Assembly (NCBI GenBank): GCA_020632925.1
Contig: JACKER010000026.1
Coordinates: 1 to 64,000 of the forward strand
Length of the DNA stretch: 64,000 nt
Direction: 5' to 3'
Source: Alphaproteobacteria bacterium
Lineage (GTDB): Bacteria; Myxococcota_A; UBA796; GCA-2862545
Part shown: positions 18,601-26,311 of the stretch, piece after piece
Position numbering within the stretch: the stretch's first letter is position 1
Layout of the letters: each line of letters opens with the position of its first letter
Translations under genes and position numbers: made by a program
The notes under the pieces: model-generated
What the model was told of the DNA's origin: nothing
The model's input: only the letters and a program-made list of their open reading frames with translations
The model's database searches: none

Positions 18601-19589
18601 GCCTCCCCGGAGGTGCCGAGCGCGAAGATCTCGAGCTCGGTGATTGGCGCCACGCCGATCCATCCGTCGGTCCCGGCGGCCGTCGGTGCGGTGCCGAAGA
18701 CCTGGAACTCGACGGGCTCGTCGCCGTGCTCCTGGTCGTAGACGATCGTGAGGATCCGCTCCCAACGCTGTCCGCCCGCTTCCGAGGTCATCTTGACCGC
18801 GCGGCGGATCGAGCCGGAGGCGTCGAACAGGTCCAGGCGGAGCGCCACGGCCGCGGACACCGCGTCCCCGTGGGCGCAGGCCGCGCGCACCAGGTCGTCC
18901 AGCCCGCACGGGATCTCGCCCTGCAGGTGCCACCGCTCCAGCGTGCGGCCGCGGAACAGGAACAGCAGCACCCCATCGAGCCCGTTCCGCGCGACGCCCA
19001 CCTCGAACCCGAGCTGCGAGATCACGTTGCTGGCCTCGATCGGATCGGTCGGCACCACCGCTCCCGGAGGAGCGGGGTCCACACGTGTCCCGATCTTCGG
19101 CATGGGTGGCTCCACCGCAGGGAGCAGCACGAGCGGCGGCGCGTCGCGCGCGAGGGTGGTGACCGGTCCCGCCGGGTGTCGCAGGTGGATGCCGAACGAG
19201 AGATCCCAGCTCGCCTCGGCGGAGCCCAGCCCACCGGGGAGCCGCGTGAACAGGCGCATCGCGTTCCACCAGGTGCGCTCCTCGTCGTTGGCGGCGCCGA
19301 ACACCCAGGCCGCGCGCTGGTCCTCGACCGGCACGCACCCCCAGAGGATGCGGTGCTCCACGTCGTCGCGCGAACCGAGCGCCATGAACGCGGCGATCGG
19401 GTCGCCGTCGAGGTCGGCGTCCAGGTCGACCTCCTCGAGGTGGTCCTGGCAGACGAGCAACAGGCGTGGACGGACGCGGGCGTGACGCAGGACATCGTCG
19501 TTGGCCCGCTGGATGGCAAACCGCTGGACCGCCTCGAGGTCCCACGGGGAGAGGCCGTCGAGCGAGCGACGAATCGGTGTGATGGCCAT
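18597..19589 (-). CDS. unrecognised 330-residue protein, last gene of the type I-G cas operon
   Basis: It starts at ATG 19589 with a good ribosome-binding site (GGAGGT) and follows csb2 by 31 bases on the same strand, so it should be co-transcribed. The N-terminal half (about 1-140) is alpha/beta with many acidic residues and tryptophans (ILWGCVPVEDQRAAWVFGA, ERTWWNAMRLF). A proline-rich hinge (about 150-175) leads to a second alpha/beta half with a hydrophobic strand (GLDGVLLFLFRGRTLERW). I see no nuclease, ATP-binding, helix-turn-helix, CARF or membrane motif, and no resemblance to Csx17. An accessory or ancillary role in interference or its control is inferred from position only. Confidence 0.75.
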   Translation of the reverse strand: MAITPIRRSLDGLSPWDLEAVQRFAIQRANDDVLRHARVRPRLLLVCQDHLEEVDLDADLDGDPIAAFMALGSRDDVEHRILWGCVPVEDQRAAWVFGAANDEERTWWNAMRLFTRLPGGLGSAEASWDLSFGIHLRHPAGPVTTLARDAPPLVLLPAVEPPMPKIGTRVDPAPPGAVVPTDPIEASNVISQLGFEVGVARNGLDGVLLFLFRGRTLERWHLQGEIPCGLDDLVRAACAHGDAVSAAVALRLDLFDASGSIRRAVKMTSEAGGQRWERILTIVYDQEHGDEPVEFQVFGTAPTAAGTDGWIGVAPITELEIFALGTSGEA

Positions 19590-19620
19590 GTCTACCTCCG
19601 GAAAGGGATAGCATAGCCGG

Positions 19621-21690
19621 CTACTCGGTGGACTCGAACAGGCCTCCCCCCTGGTGGCGGGTCTTGCCGAGGACGAGCGGTCCACGGATGGCGTGATCCA
19701 GGTGGATCTCGACACGGGCGGCTTCCAACCCTGCCCGACTGCCGATCCCTTCGACCCGCACCGATGTCGGACGGGGCCCGGTCCACCCGGACAGGACGTC
19801 CTGCGCGATGGCGTCGACCGCCGAACCTGCCCGTCGGTGGCGGTTCACGCGGTACGGCGTGATCGTGCGCCACGAGGTGGACGCCCGGAGCAGCGGATCG
19901 GTGTCGTCCACGTCGACGGGACGCAGCGACAACACACCCATCCGGCCGGCACGGAGCTCGTCGAGCCCGTCCAGCGCGCGCTCGAGCCGCGGATCTCCGA
20001 CGGGTGACCACACCAGCAGACGCCGACGCGCGGGGTCGACCAGGAAGTGCAGGTGCTCGTGCCCCTCCATGGGCCGACCGTCGCGCGTGTGCCCCGTGAC
20101 GAACCCGGGTAGCGCCCGACGTCCCCAGCTCTCCTGGGCGCGACAGAGCACGGCCCGACGCAGGTGGGACGCGAGTCCGAGTGGGTCGAGCGTTCCCTCG
20201 AGACCCGAGGTGACCACCCAGGCCCGCAGCGTCGCCGTGCGCGCGAGCCGATGGGGCCGGAAGAGTCCGAGACCGAGCCAGCGGCCGTCGCCGAGGACCA
20301 GGGGGCCGGTCAGCTCCTCGCGGAGGTGGAGGTCGACGTGCCACAGACGCTCCTTGGCGAAGCGCGGCTTGGCCTCGTAGGCCTCCGCCCGATCTCCGGG
20401 ACCCGACGGCTCGCGACGCACCTCGATCCGGGTGGGGGATGCGCGCACCCCGGCATGGCGCAGCGCCTGGAGGACGGCCTGCACGGCCGCGCCCTCCTCG
20501 GCTTCCCGCTCCTCGGCGGACTTGCTGTGTTCGGGGTCGCTCGGCTCGAGTCGGCGGCGCCCGACCGGTAGCGCCACGGGGGTCACCGTCGACCAGTGGC
20601 GGGCCGGCCCCAGGTAGTGGCCGAGCATCGCGTCGTCCTCGGCCTCCACGAGGATCGCGCCCTCGCGCGTCAGCCCCGAGAACGCCCAGCGCACGTCGTC
20701 GAACCCGATGGGCCCCCCTTCGGGGACCTCGACCAGCAGGCGGCGGATGGCGGGGTCGGTGTGCTCGTGCCCGATGGAGGGGAGGGGCACGATGCGGACG
20801 CGCAGGTCGCTCGGGAGCCGTTCGGGCTCACCGGGCCGACGTCCGACGAGGACCGACTCGACGACGGCGCGCTCGGCGCCGACCCCGACGAGCCGTTCGA
20901 CCGCGGCGTCCCGCCAACCCACCACCGTGCCGACCGCCGCGGGCGCGGGCGCGGGCGCGAACCGCCCCGGCTCGGCCGCCGAGCGTAGCTCGAGCAGGAG
21001 CCGACGGACGCTGGCGTCGTAGGAGACGAGCCGCAGCAGGGGCTTGGGAGGCTGTCGGAACACCTGGGTGGTCGTCCGTCCCTGGCCCTCCGTCCGAAAC
21101 CGCTGGCCCGCCGCCGCGTGGCGCGCGTGCAGGCTGTCGAGCGTCCCGGGCCGTGGGCAGAGCAGCCCCTCGGCGCCGCCGCCCGGGGACGGTCGATGGA
21201 CCCGACCGGCCCACGACGACAGCTCGTCCTCGATGCCGGCCTCGGTGGCGGTCCGCACGTCCGCCCAGGCCATGTCGACGCCCCGCCCGAGCTGGTAGAG
21301 CCCGGCGACCACGTCGCGCATCGACCCGAGATCCTCGGGCTCCTCCGCCCATACGTAGAGCAGCCGGGTTCCGGACAGATGCCGCGGCCAGATGGTCTTC
21401 GCCGTGCGCAGGGACGCCACCTGAGCGGGATCGCCGCCCTTGGCGTCGAGGTCGTTGTTGGGCACGTAGGCGGTGACCGCCTGGCCCGGCGTGTCGTGCG
21501 GAGCGGCGATCGTCGGTGGCGCCGACCGCTCGAGCCAGCGCAGCGCTGCGTCGAACCGGGGCTCCGTCGAGCGGGGACCGAGCCCCGCCACCAGCGCCTG
21601 GAACAAGCGCGCGGGTGACGGCGGCCACTCGGGGCGTCCGTGGAAGCGGGCCTCCGCCAGGTGGACCTCGATGACGAGCCGCTGGCTCAC
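19621..21690 (-). CDS. csb2: type I-G Csb2 (Cas5-Cas6 fusion)
   Basis: A 689-residue protein matching the GSU0054/Csb2 family. It opens with VIEVHLAEARFHGRPEWPPSPARLFQALVAG, the Cas5-type RAMP start in which the W-P-P-S-P-x-R-L-F-Q-A-L element is diagnostic. Several glycine-rich RAMP-like segments follow, with a Cas6-like C-terminal half ending ARVEIHLDHAIRGPLVLGKTRHQGGGLF. In type I-G this protein processes pre-crRNA and caps the 5-prime end of the crRNA in Cascade. The GTG start overlaps the csb1 stop by 4 bases (GTGA). At 689 residues it is at the long end for the family. Confidence 0.92.
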   Translation of the reverse strand: MSQRLVIEVHLAEARFHGRPEWPPSPARLFQALVAGLGPRSTEPRFDAALRWLERSAPPTIAAPHDTPGQAVTAYVPNNDLDAKGGDPAQVASLRTAKTIWPRHLSGTRLLYVWAEEPEDLGSMRDVVAGLYQLGRGVDMAWADVRTATEAGIEDELSSWAGRVHRPSPGGGAEGLLCPRPGTLDSLHARHAAAGQRFRTEGQGRTTTQVFRQPPKPLLRLVSYDASVRRLLLELRSAAEPGRFAPAPAPAAVGTVVGWRDAAVERLVGVGAERAVVESVLVGRRPGEPERLPSDLRVRIVPLPSIGHEHTDPAIRRLLVEVPEGGPIGFDDVRWAFSGLTREGAILVEAEDDAMLGHYLGPARHWSTVTPVALPVGRRRLEPSDPEHSKSAEEREAEEGAAVQAVLQALRHAGVRASPTRIEVRREPSGPGDRAEAYEAKPRFAKERLWHVDLHLREELTGPLVLGDGRWLGLGLFRPHRLARTATLRAWVVTSGLEGTLDPLGLASHLRRAVLCRAQESWGRRALPGFVTGHTRDGRPMEGHEHLHFLVDPARRRLLVWSPVGDPRLERALDGLDELRAGRMGVLSLRPVDVDDTDPLLRASTSWRTITPYRVNRHRRAGSAVDAIAQDVLSGWTGPRPTSVRVEGIGSRAGLEAARVEIHLDHAIRGPLVLGKTRHQGGGLFESTE

Positions 21691-22721
21691 TTCTTCTTCC
21701 CCTTGGCGTCTTCCTTCGCGCGCTTCGGATCGAACGTGAGCTGGCGCGAAGCACCGACGCCGAACGCCTCGGCAGACGACCGGGCGAACGCCTGGACCGC
21801 GTCGGCGTCCCAGGTGAGCGCGGTGCGTGTCCCGTCCCGCCCCACCAGCGTCCAGGCGCTGACACCGTCCGGATCGGGGACGAGGATGCAGCCCTGGCGG
21901 AGGAACGGATCGAGCGGCTCGCCGGCCGCCACCAGCGCGAGGCCGAGCAGGTAGCGGCGGAGGACCTCCCCGCGCTCTCCCGACAGGCGACGCAGCGCGA
22001 CCAGGTTCACCGTCACGTCACGGCGGATCGGACCGTGAGCCACGATGCCGCCGTGATCGCCCGTGCTGGGGACGTGCAGGAAGCCCCGCTCGGCCCAGGC
22101 CTTCTGCTCGTCCTTCTTGAGCTTCTCCTCCTCGACCACGTCGAGCGCCGCGTAGTCGAGGGCAGGGACGAACTGGGCCGACCGCGTCAGCCGCGACACG
22201 TCCCACGCGCGGAGGACGGACTGCACGATGCGCGGGACCTTCACGCCGGTGTCGCGCGAGTCCCAGGCGCCGAACACGAGCGAGGTCGGCGCGAGCTTCG
22301 CCAACGGTCCGGCGTCCCCCTTGCCGGCCGCGACGAAGGCGGCGTGGGCCTCGTCGGCCAGCTCCGTACACCGGATCACGGCGTCACCGAGGCGGTGGCC
22401 GGCCTGCAGCAGCGAGACCACCTCGTGCGGCTCCTTGCCGTAGCGGATGTCGATCTGCGGCACCAGCGCCCGGTGGTCCTCCTCGAGGAACAACGGCTCC
22501 ATGCGGTTGGCCTGGGACCCGACCGAGTCCACCAATGCCACCTTCGTGCCATCCGCGAGCTCGTCGATGTTGTACTTGGTGTCCATCGCGAAGGTCGGCG
22601 GGAAGAACGGCGCCCCGCGGCCCTCGACCGGGAGGAGCTCCTGGTGGAGGTGGAGGGCGACGGGTCCCTTCGGGTCGTTCGCGCAGCGCTCCAGCAGATC
22701 GGCGGTCAGGTTCGAGCTCAT
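21687..22721 (-). CDS. csb1: type I-G Csb1 (Cas7 backbone)
   Basis: A 344-residue Cas7-type RAMP of the GSU0053/Csb1 family. It carries the family stretch FPPTFAMDTKYNIDE, then ALVDSVGSQANRMEPLFL, SLVFGAWDSRDTGVKVPRIV and a C-terminal region rich in lysine (KRAKEDAKGKKK). Csb1 forms the crRNA-binding backbone of the effector. ATG 22721 overlaps the csb3 stop by 4 bases (ATGA) and the gene overlaps csb2 by 4 bases. An open frame extends to 23318, but that part lies within csb3. Confidence 0.93.
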   Translation of the reverse strand: MSSNLTADLLERCANDPKGPVALHLHQELLPVEGRGAPFFPPTFAMDTKYNIDELADGTKVALVDSVGSQANRMEPLFLEEDHRALVPQIDIRYGKEPHEVVSLLQAGHRLGDAVIRCTELADEAHAAFVAAGKGDAGPLAKLAPTSLVFGAWDSRDTGVKVPRIVQSVLRAWDVSRLTRSAQFVPALDYAALDVVEEEKLKKDEQKAWAERGFLHVPSTGDHGGIVAHGPIRRDVTVNLVALRRLSGERGEVLRRYLLGLALVAAGEPLDPFLRQGCILVPDPDGVSAWTLVGRDGTRTALTWDADAVQAFARSSAEAFGVGASRQLTFDPKRAKEDAKGKKK

Positions 22722-23551
22722 GGGCGGGTCTCCTCTTGAACGGTGGCGATGAACCGCGAGTACATGCCGGGCGGTCGGACGAGGTCGTAGATGAAGGTTC
22801 GGCGTGAAAGGGGCAGGGGTGAGCAGCCCAACACGACCCGGAGAATCGAGGCTGGTACGGGGGTCGACCAAGGGATGCCGAAGCGATGACGGTACCGCTC
22901 GATCTCCTGCGGTCGGGCGAAACCAAGACCCAACCAGGCCAGCACCTCCACGTAGGGGTAGGTGTCCACCTGCTCCGCGACAGTGCTCCCTACGTCGATC
23001 GCGATTCTGGATGTCCGCGCGTCGTAGCCCGACACGCTTTGTCCCGGCGCCGCGTAGTCCATCAAACGACTGAGCGGGGGAGTGGTGGTCGGCCATCGTG
23101 CGAGAGCATCTTGCAGGAGCGCGACACCAGGTTTTCCTGCCATGCCGGCATACCACTTTACAGGCGTTCCCCATGGGTCTCCCCAGTGGTGGACGTCCAG
23201 GGACAGGCCTGTTTGCGTCACGATACGAGCGGGAAGAATGTCGCCTTTCGCGCTGGGGAGGGGGAAGGGGGCTCCCTTCGGCAGCGGTTGGATGTTGACG
23301 CCGTTCCATGGTGTACATGGGCTGCCGTTGGGGACCAGGGCAGCCACAGATGCACCCGTGAGGTCGCGAAGTACGTCCTCAATCGGTGTCGACGATGTGT
23401 TCGACTCCAGCACGAACGTCGTCCGCCCACCCAGATCGGTGAACGTGGCGGTGCACCATGGATCGCGCCGGGCAGTGATCTCGGTCACTCCGACACAGGC
23501 GAAGACCTGCCCCGGATTGAAAGGATCGATCGGAAGAAGGGACCGGCCCAC
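22718..23551 (-). CDS. csb3: type I-G Csb3, probable large-subunit equivalent
   Basis: A 277-residue protein whose start (LLPIDPFNPGQVFACVGVTEI) is the Csb3 signature. The later part includes PYVEVLAWLGLGFARPQE and a TFIYDLVRP strand. Csb3 occurs in a subset of type I-G loci in the place taken by Csx17 (Cas8g) in others; I see no csx17 in this window. The GTG start shares one base with the cas3 stop (TAGTG) and the stop overlaps csb1, so expression is tightly coupled. Base composition is less extreme than in the neighbours, with more A and T through 22750-23500. Confidence 0.82.
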   Translation of the reverse strand: MGRSLLPIDPFNPGQVFACVGVTEITARRDPWCTATFTDLGGRTTFVLESNTSSTPIEDVLRDLTGASVAALVPNGSPCTPWNGVNIQPLPKGAPFPLPSAKGDILPARIVTQTGLSLDVHHWGDPWGTPVKWYAGMAGKPGVALLQDALARWPTTTPPLSRLMDYAAPGQSVSGYDARTSRIAIDVGSTVAEQVDTYPYVEVLAWLGLGFARPQEIERYRHRFGIPWSTPVPASILRVVLGCSPLPLSRRTFIYDLVRPPGMYSRFIATVQEETRP

Positions 23552-26151
23552 TACTCCACCTCTTCGTTGCGACGGGAGGCCGTCTGGTCGGCGGATCGGA
23601 GCAGCGCCTCGAGCCAGGCGAGCCGCCAGGGACCCCAACGCGCCTGCAGCTCGACGTACCGGAGCGCCACGCGACGTGCGCGCTCCTCGACCATCGACGG
23701 CGGCGCGTCGTCGCAGCCGGTCGTCCGGATCACCGGACGGGCAGCGCCGTGGTGGGCGGCGATCAGGTGGAGGGCGAGCTCGCGGTCCTCGTCGGGCAGC
23801 GCGCGCAGCTCGGGGTGCGCCTCGGCGAGCGGGAGGGAGCCCAGCTCGTGGCGGTACCCGTCCAACAGCCGCACCCGCACCGGGCCGCGCGTCTTCGCGT
23901 AGGTCTTGCCGTCGGTGGGGGCGCTGAACGCTCGCTGCCAGCGGGCGGCCCGCTTCCCCTCGTCGTGCAGCCGCGCCGCCACCACCAGGGCGCGCGTGAG
24001 CCGTTCGGGGAGCTGGAGCGCCGTCGCGATGCGCAGCGCCTCCTCGCCCGCCCAGTCCTCGTGGTCTCCGAGCTCCTGTAGGCGGCTCGCCGCGCGGCTG
24101 TGCTCGCTCGTGGGCTCGGCGGCCCAGGTCTCGACGACCAGCCAGTGCGTGACCTCGTCGTCCACGGTGCGGGAGGGCAGCCGGAGCGCCTCGGTCCAGC
24201 GACCTTCCCGGCCCTCCTGGGTGTCCGCGGCGATCTCCCGGATTCGGACCCCCACGGCCGGCCCGTCGGGGCGCGGTGTCATCCAGGGGCCGTCGCCATC
24301 GAGCGTCGACGGAGGCGCCTCGTGCTTGTCGTCGAGCAGCCCCTCGGCCGTCAACCCCGCCACGCGCTGGTCGACGAGCAGCGTCCGACCGGCGATCCGC
24401 GAGGTCCAGCGGTCCTTGGCGCGCTTGTCCGTCATCAGGGCCGCGAGCTGTCCGAGCGTCCAGGTCTCCGCCACCTCGTCGGCGTCGTCGAGCGCGGCGA
24501 CCAGCAACTTGTCGTCCGGCAGCGCGGTGGCATCGGGGTCCTTGGGCCCTGCGAGACGTCCCACGCGCGCGAGCAACCAGGACGCGACCCGCCAGGTCGG
24601 CGCGTCCACCTGCTCGCTGCGGTGCGGAGGAGCGGCCTCGACGAGGTCGTCGAGCTGGACCTTCGGGAGGTACCGGCGCCACGCCACGGCGGTCTGCGCC
24701 TCCTCCTCGATCCATCCGCGCAACCAGGGACCGACCTCGGGGCGGCCCGTGTGCTCCGCGAGCGAGGTCATGGCCCAGCTCTCCACCAGGGGCAGGGAGA
24801 GGGGAGGGTAGGCGGGCTCGGGGCTGGAGGCCCGGGCCACGAGGTCGGGGTGGAGCGACTTGACCGCAGCCAGCGCGTCCGGGCTCGCGGAGGCGTCGGG
24901 GAGGGCGTCGAGGAGCCGGTCGACGAGCGGCCGCCAGAGGTCCTTCCCCTCCTCCGCCACCTCCTCCAGCACCACCACCCGTGCCTGGCCCTCCCCGCGC
25001 CGGTTCACGCGTCCGAGGCGCTGGACCATGCGCTCCCATGGAACGACGTCCATCACGGCGTCGTCGGCGTCGAGGTCCACTCCGACCTCACCCGCGGAGG
25101 TGGTGAACAGGAACGCGTGATCGTCGGGAGGCTCCCGGTCGTCGCCCGCCAGGAAGCCCAGGGTCCGCAGGCGCTCCTCGGCGGCCGTCCGCTCGAGGAC
25201 GCGCCGCTCGCCGACCAGCAGCTCCGTCGGAGGTAGCGCCGCTCCGCGTCCCCGCTCCGCCCGCGCGAGCTTCTCGACCTCAGCCAGCGCCTTGCCGGCC
25301 GTGTCCCGGGAGTTCGCGAACACGAGCATCCGGCGGGGACCTTCCGCGCTCGTCGCGAGCGCCCAGGCCTCGCGCGCCAGGCGCTCGTGCATGTCGACCT
25401 TCGCCTCGGGCGGCACGCGCGACACCTGCTTGGGCGCGGTCACGCGCCGCTGGACGATGGCGTGGGCCCGATCGCGCTCGTCGAGGCGGAAGGGGGTCGC
25501 GTAGTCCCGGCCGGTCGCCGACAGTGACATCACCACCATCGGGCGCCCGACGTCCACCGGCGGGCTCGGCCAGAGGGCGTCCTGCCCGATGCTCTCGACG
25601 AGGCGTTCGAACGGCGGCACGAGGTGCGCCTCGTCCAACACGAAGAGGGCGTCGCAGCCCAGGAATCCAGCGTGGTACGGCCGCATCTTCCGCGAGCAGC
25701 CGTAGCCCTCGAACAGTAGGCGGGACCCGACCATGTCGACCGTCCCGACCACGATCGCCGGAGAGGAGGGGTCCTCGAGCCAACGCTTGTTGTCGACGAA
25801 CTGGCCCCGCAGCGTGGAGATCGGGAGCTCGTGGACCAGGCCCAGCGCCGCGCGGACCTCCTCGTCGCCGGCCACCCAGGCTCGCAGCTCCTCCGCCACC
25901 CGCGTCGCCTGGTGGACCACCGCGCGGCGATCGACCACGTAGACCAGGCGGCGGGGGAGGTGCCGGGCACCGCACGCCCGTGCCACCAGCCAGATCGCCA
26001 TCACCGACGTCTTCCCGAGCCCCGTCGGCAGGTCGAGCGCGCGGGGAGTCGGCTCCGCCAGCAGGTTCTCCAGCAGGCGGACCTGCCAGGGGAAGGGCTC
26101 GTATCGGCCACCCAGGGCGGCACGCAGCCACGTGACGGCGTTCGCGGACAC
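23551..26151 (-). CDS. cas3: type I-G Cas3 helicase-nuclease
   Basis: An 866-residue Cas3 with the helicase domain first: Walker A LDLPTGLGKTS, the DEAH box in FVLDEAHLVPP, the SLSATGR motif III region, and motif VI QRLGRVNRRGE. The HD nuclease domain is C-terminal (RLHDEGKRAARWQ and LHLIAAHHGAARP). This helicase-then-HD order is the type I-G arrangement. Cas3 unwinds and degrades the R-loop target after recognition by the Csb1-Csb2-Csb3 complex. I prefer GTG 26151, which has GAGGT five bases upstream. In-frame GTG 26202 and TTG 26235 are alternatives that add up to 28 residues without a clear ribosome-binding site. Confidence 0.93.
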   Translation of the reverse strand: MSANAVTWLRAALGGRYEPFPWQVRLLENLLAEPTPRALDLPTGLGKTSVMAIWLVARACGARHLPRRLVYVVDRRAVVHQATRVAEELRAWVAGDEEVRAALGLVHELPISTLRGQFVDNKRWLEDPSSPAIVVGTVDMVGSRLLFEGYGCSRKMRPYHAGFLGCDALFVLDEAHLVPPFERLVESIGQDALWPSPPVDVGRPMVVMSLSATGRDYATPFRLDERDRAHAIVQRRVTAPKQVSRVPPEAKVDMHERLAREAWALATSAEGPRRMLVFANSRDTAGKALAEVEKLARAERGRGAALPPTELLVGERRVLERTAAEERLRTLGFLAGDDREPPDDHAFLFTTSAGEVGVDLDADDAVMDVVPWERMVQRLGRVNRRGEGQARVVVLEEVAEEGKDLWRPLVDRLLDALPDASASPDALAAVKSLHPDLVARASSPEPAYPPLSLPLVESWAMTSLAEHTGRPEVGPWLRGWIEEEAQTAVAWRRYLPKVQLDDLVEAAPPHRSEQVDAPTWRVASWLLARVGRLAGPKDPDATALPDDKLLVAALDDADEVAETWTLGQLAALMTDKRAKDRWTSRIAGRTLLVDQRVAGLTAEGLLDDKHEAPPSTLDGDGPWMTPRPDGPAVGVRIREIAADTQEGREGRWTEALRLPSRTVDDEVTHWLVVETWAAEPTSEHSRAASRLQELGDHEDWAGEEALRIATALQLPERLTRALVVAARLHDEGKRAARWQRAFSAPTDGKTYAKTRGPVRVRLLDGYRHELGSLPLAEAHPELRALPDEDRELALHLIAAHHGAARPVIRTTGCDDAPPSMVEERARRVALRYVELQARWGPWRLAWLEALLRSADQTASRRNEEVE

Positions 26152-26241
26152 TCGGACCTCGTTGCTCGGACGGTAGACGTGCTGGGCGGGAGGATCGGAC
26201 ACGGACCGTACCGCAATCGCTCGAGATCCCCCCAAAGCACG

Positions 26242-26260
26242 GCTTCACAACGTGTGAAGC
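26242..26260. promoter_or_regulatory. perfect palindrome between cas3 and the zinc-hook ATPase gene
   Basis: GCTTCACA-ACG-TGTGAAGC is an 8-base perfect inverted repeat with a 3-base centre. It lies 91 bases upstream of the chosen cas3 start and 52 bases upstream of the divergent ATPase gene. It contains TTCAC-N5-GTGAA, the arrangement also found before cas4-cas1 at 5161-5175. A dimeric regulator that controls both cas operons, and perhaps the ATPase pair, would explain this. Confidence 0.65.
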
Positions 26261-26311
26261 ACCGTCCTGGCGGTCCGCGGCTCCCTCCGCCACCCTGTCC
26301 GGGGAGGCGAC

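Noticed and set aside
18198..19616. A 472-codon rightward frame through the palindromic repeats
   Set aside because: Most of it is antisense to the 330-residue gene, which has a good ribosome-binding site and balanced composition. The repeated peptide reflects the DNA tandem repeat.
21687..23318. A longer form of csb1 starting near 23318
   Set aside because: The extra 199 codons lie inside csb3 in another frame; ATG 22721 with a 4-base overlap is a better start.
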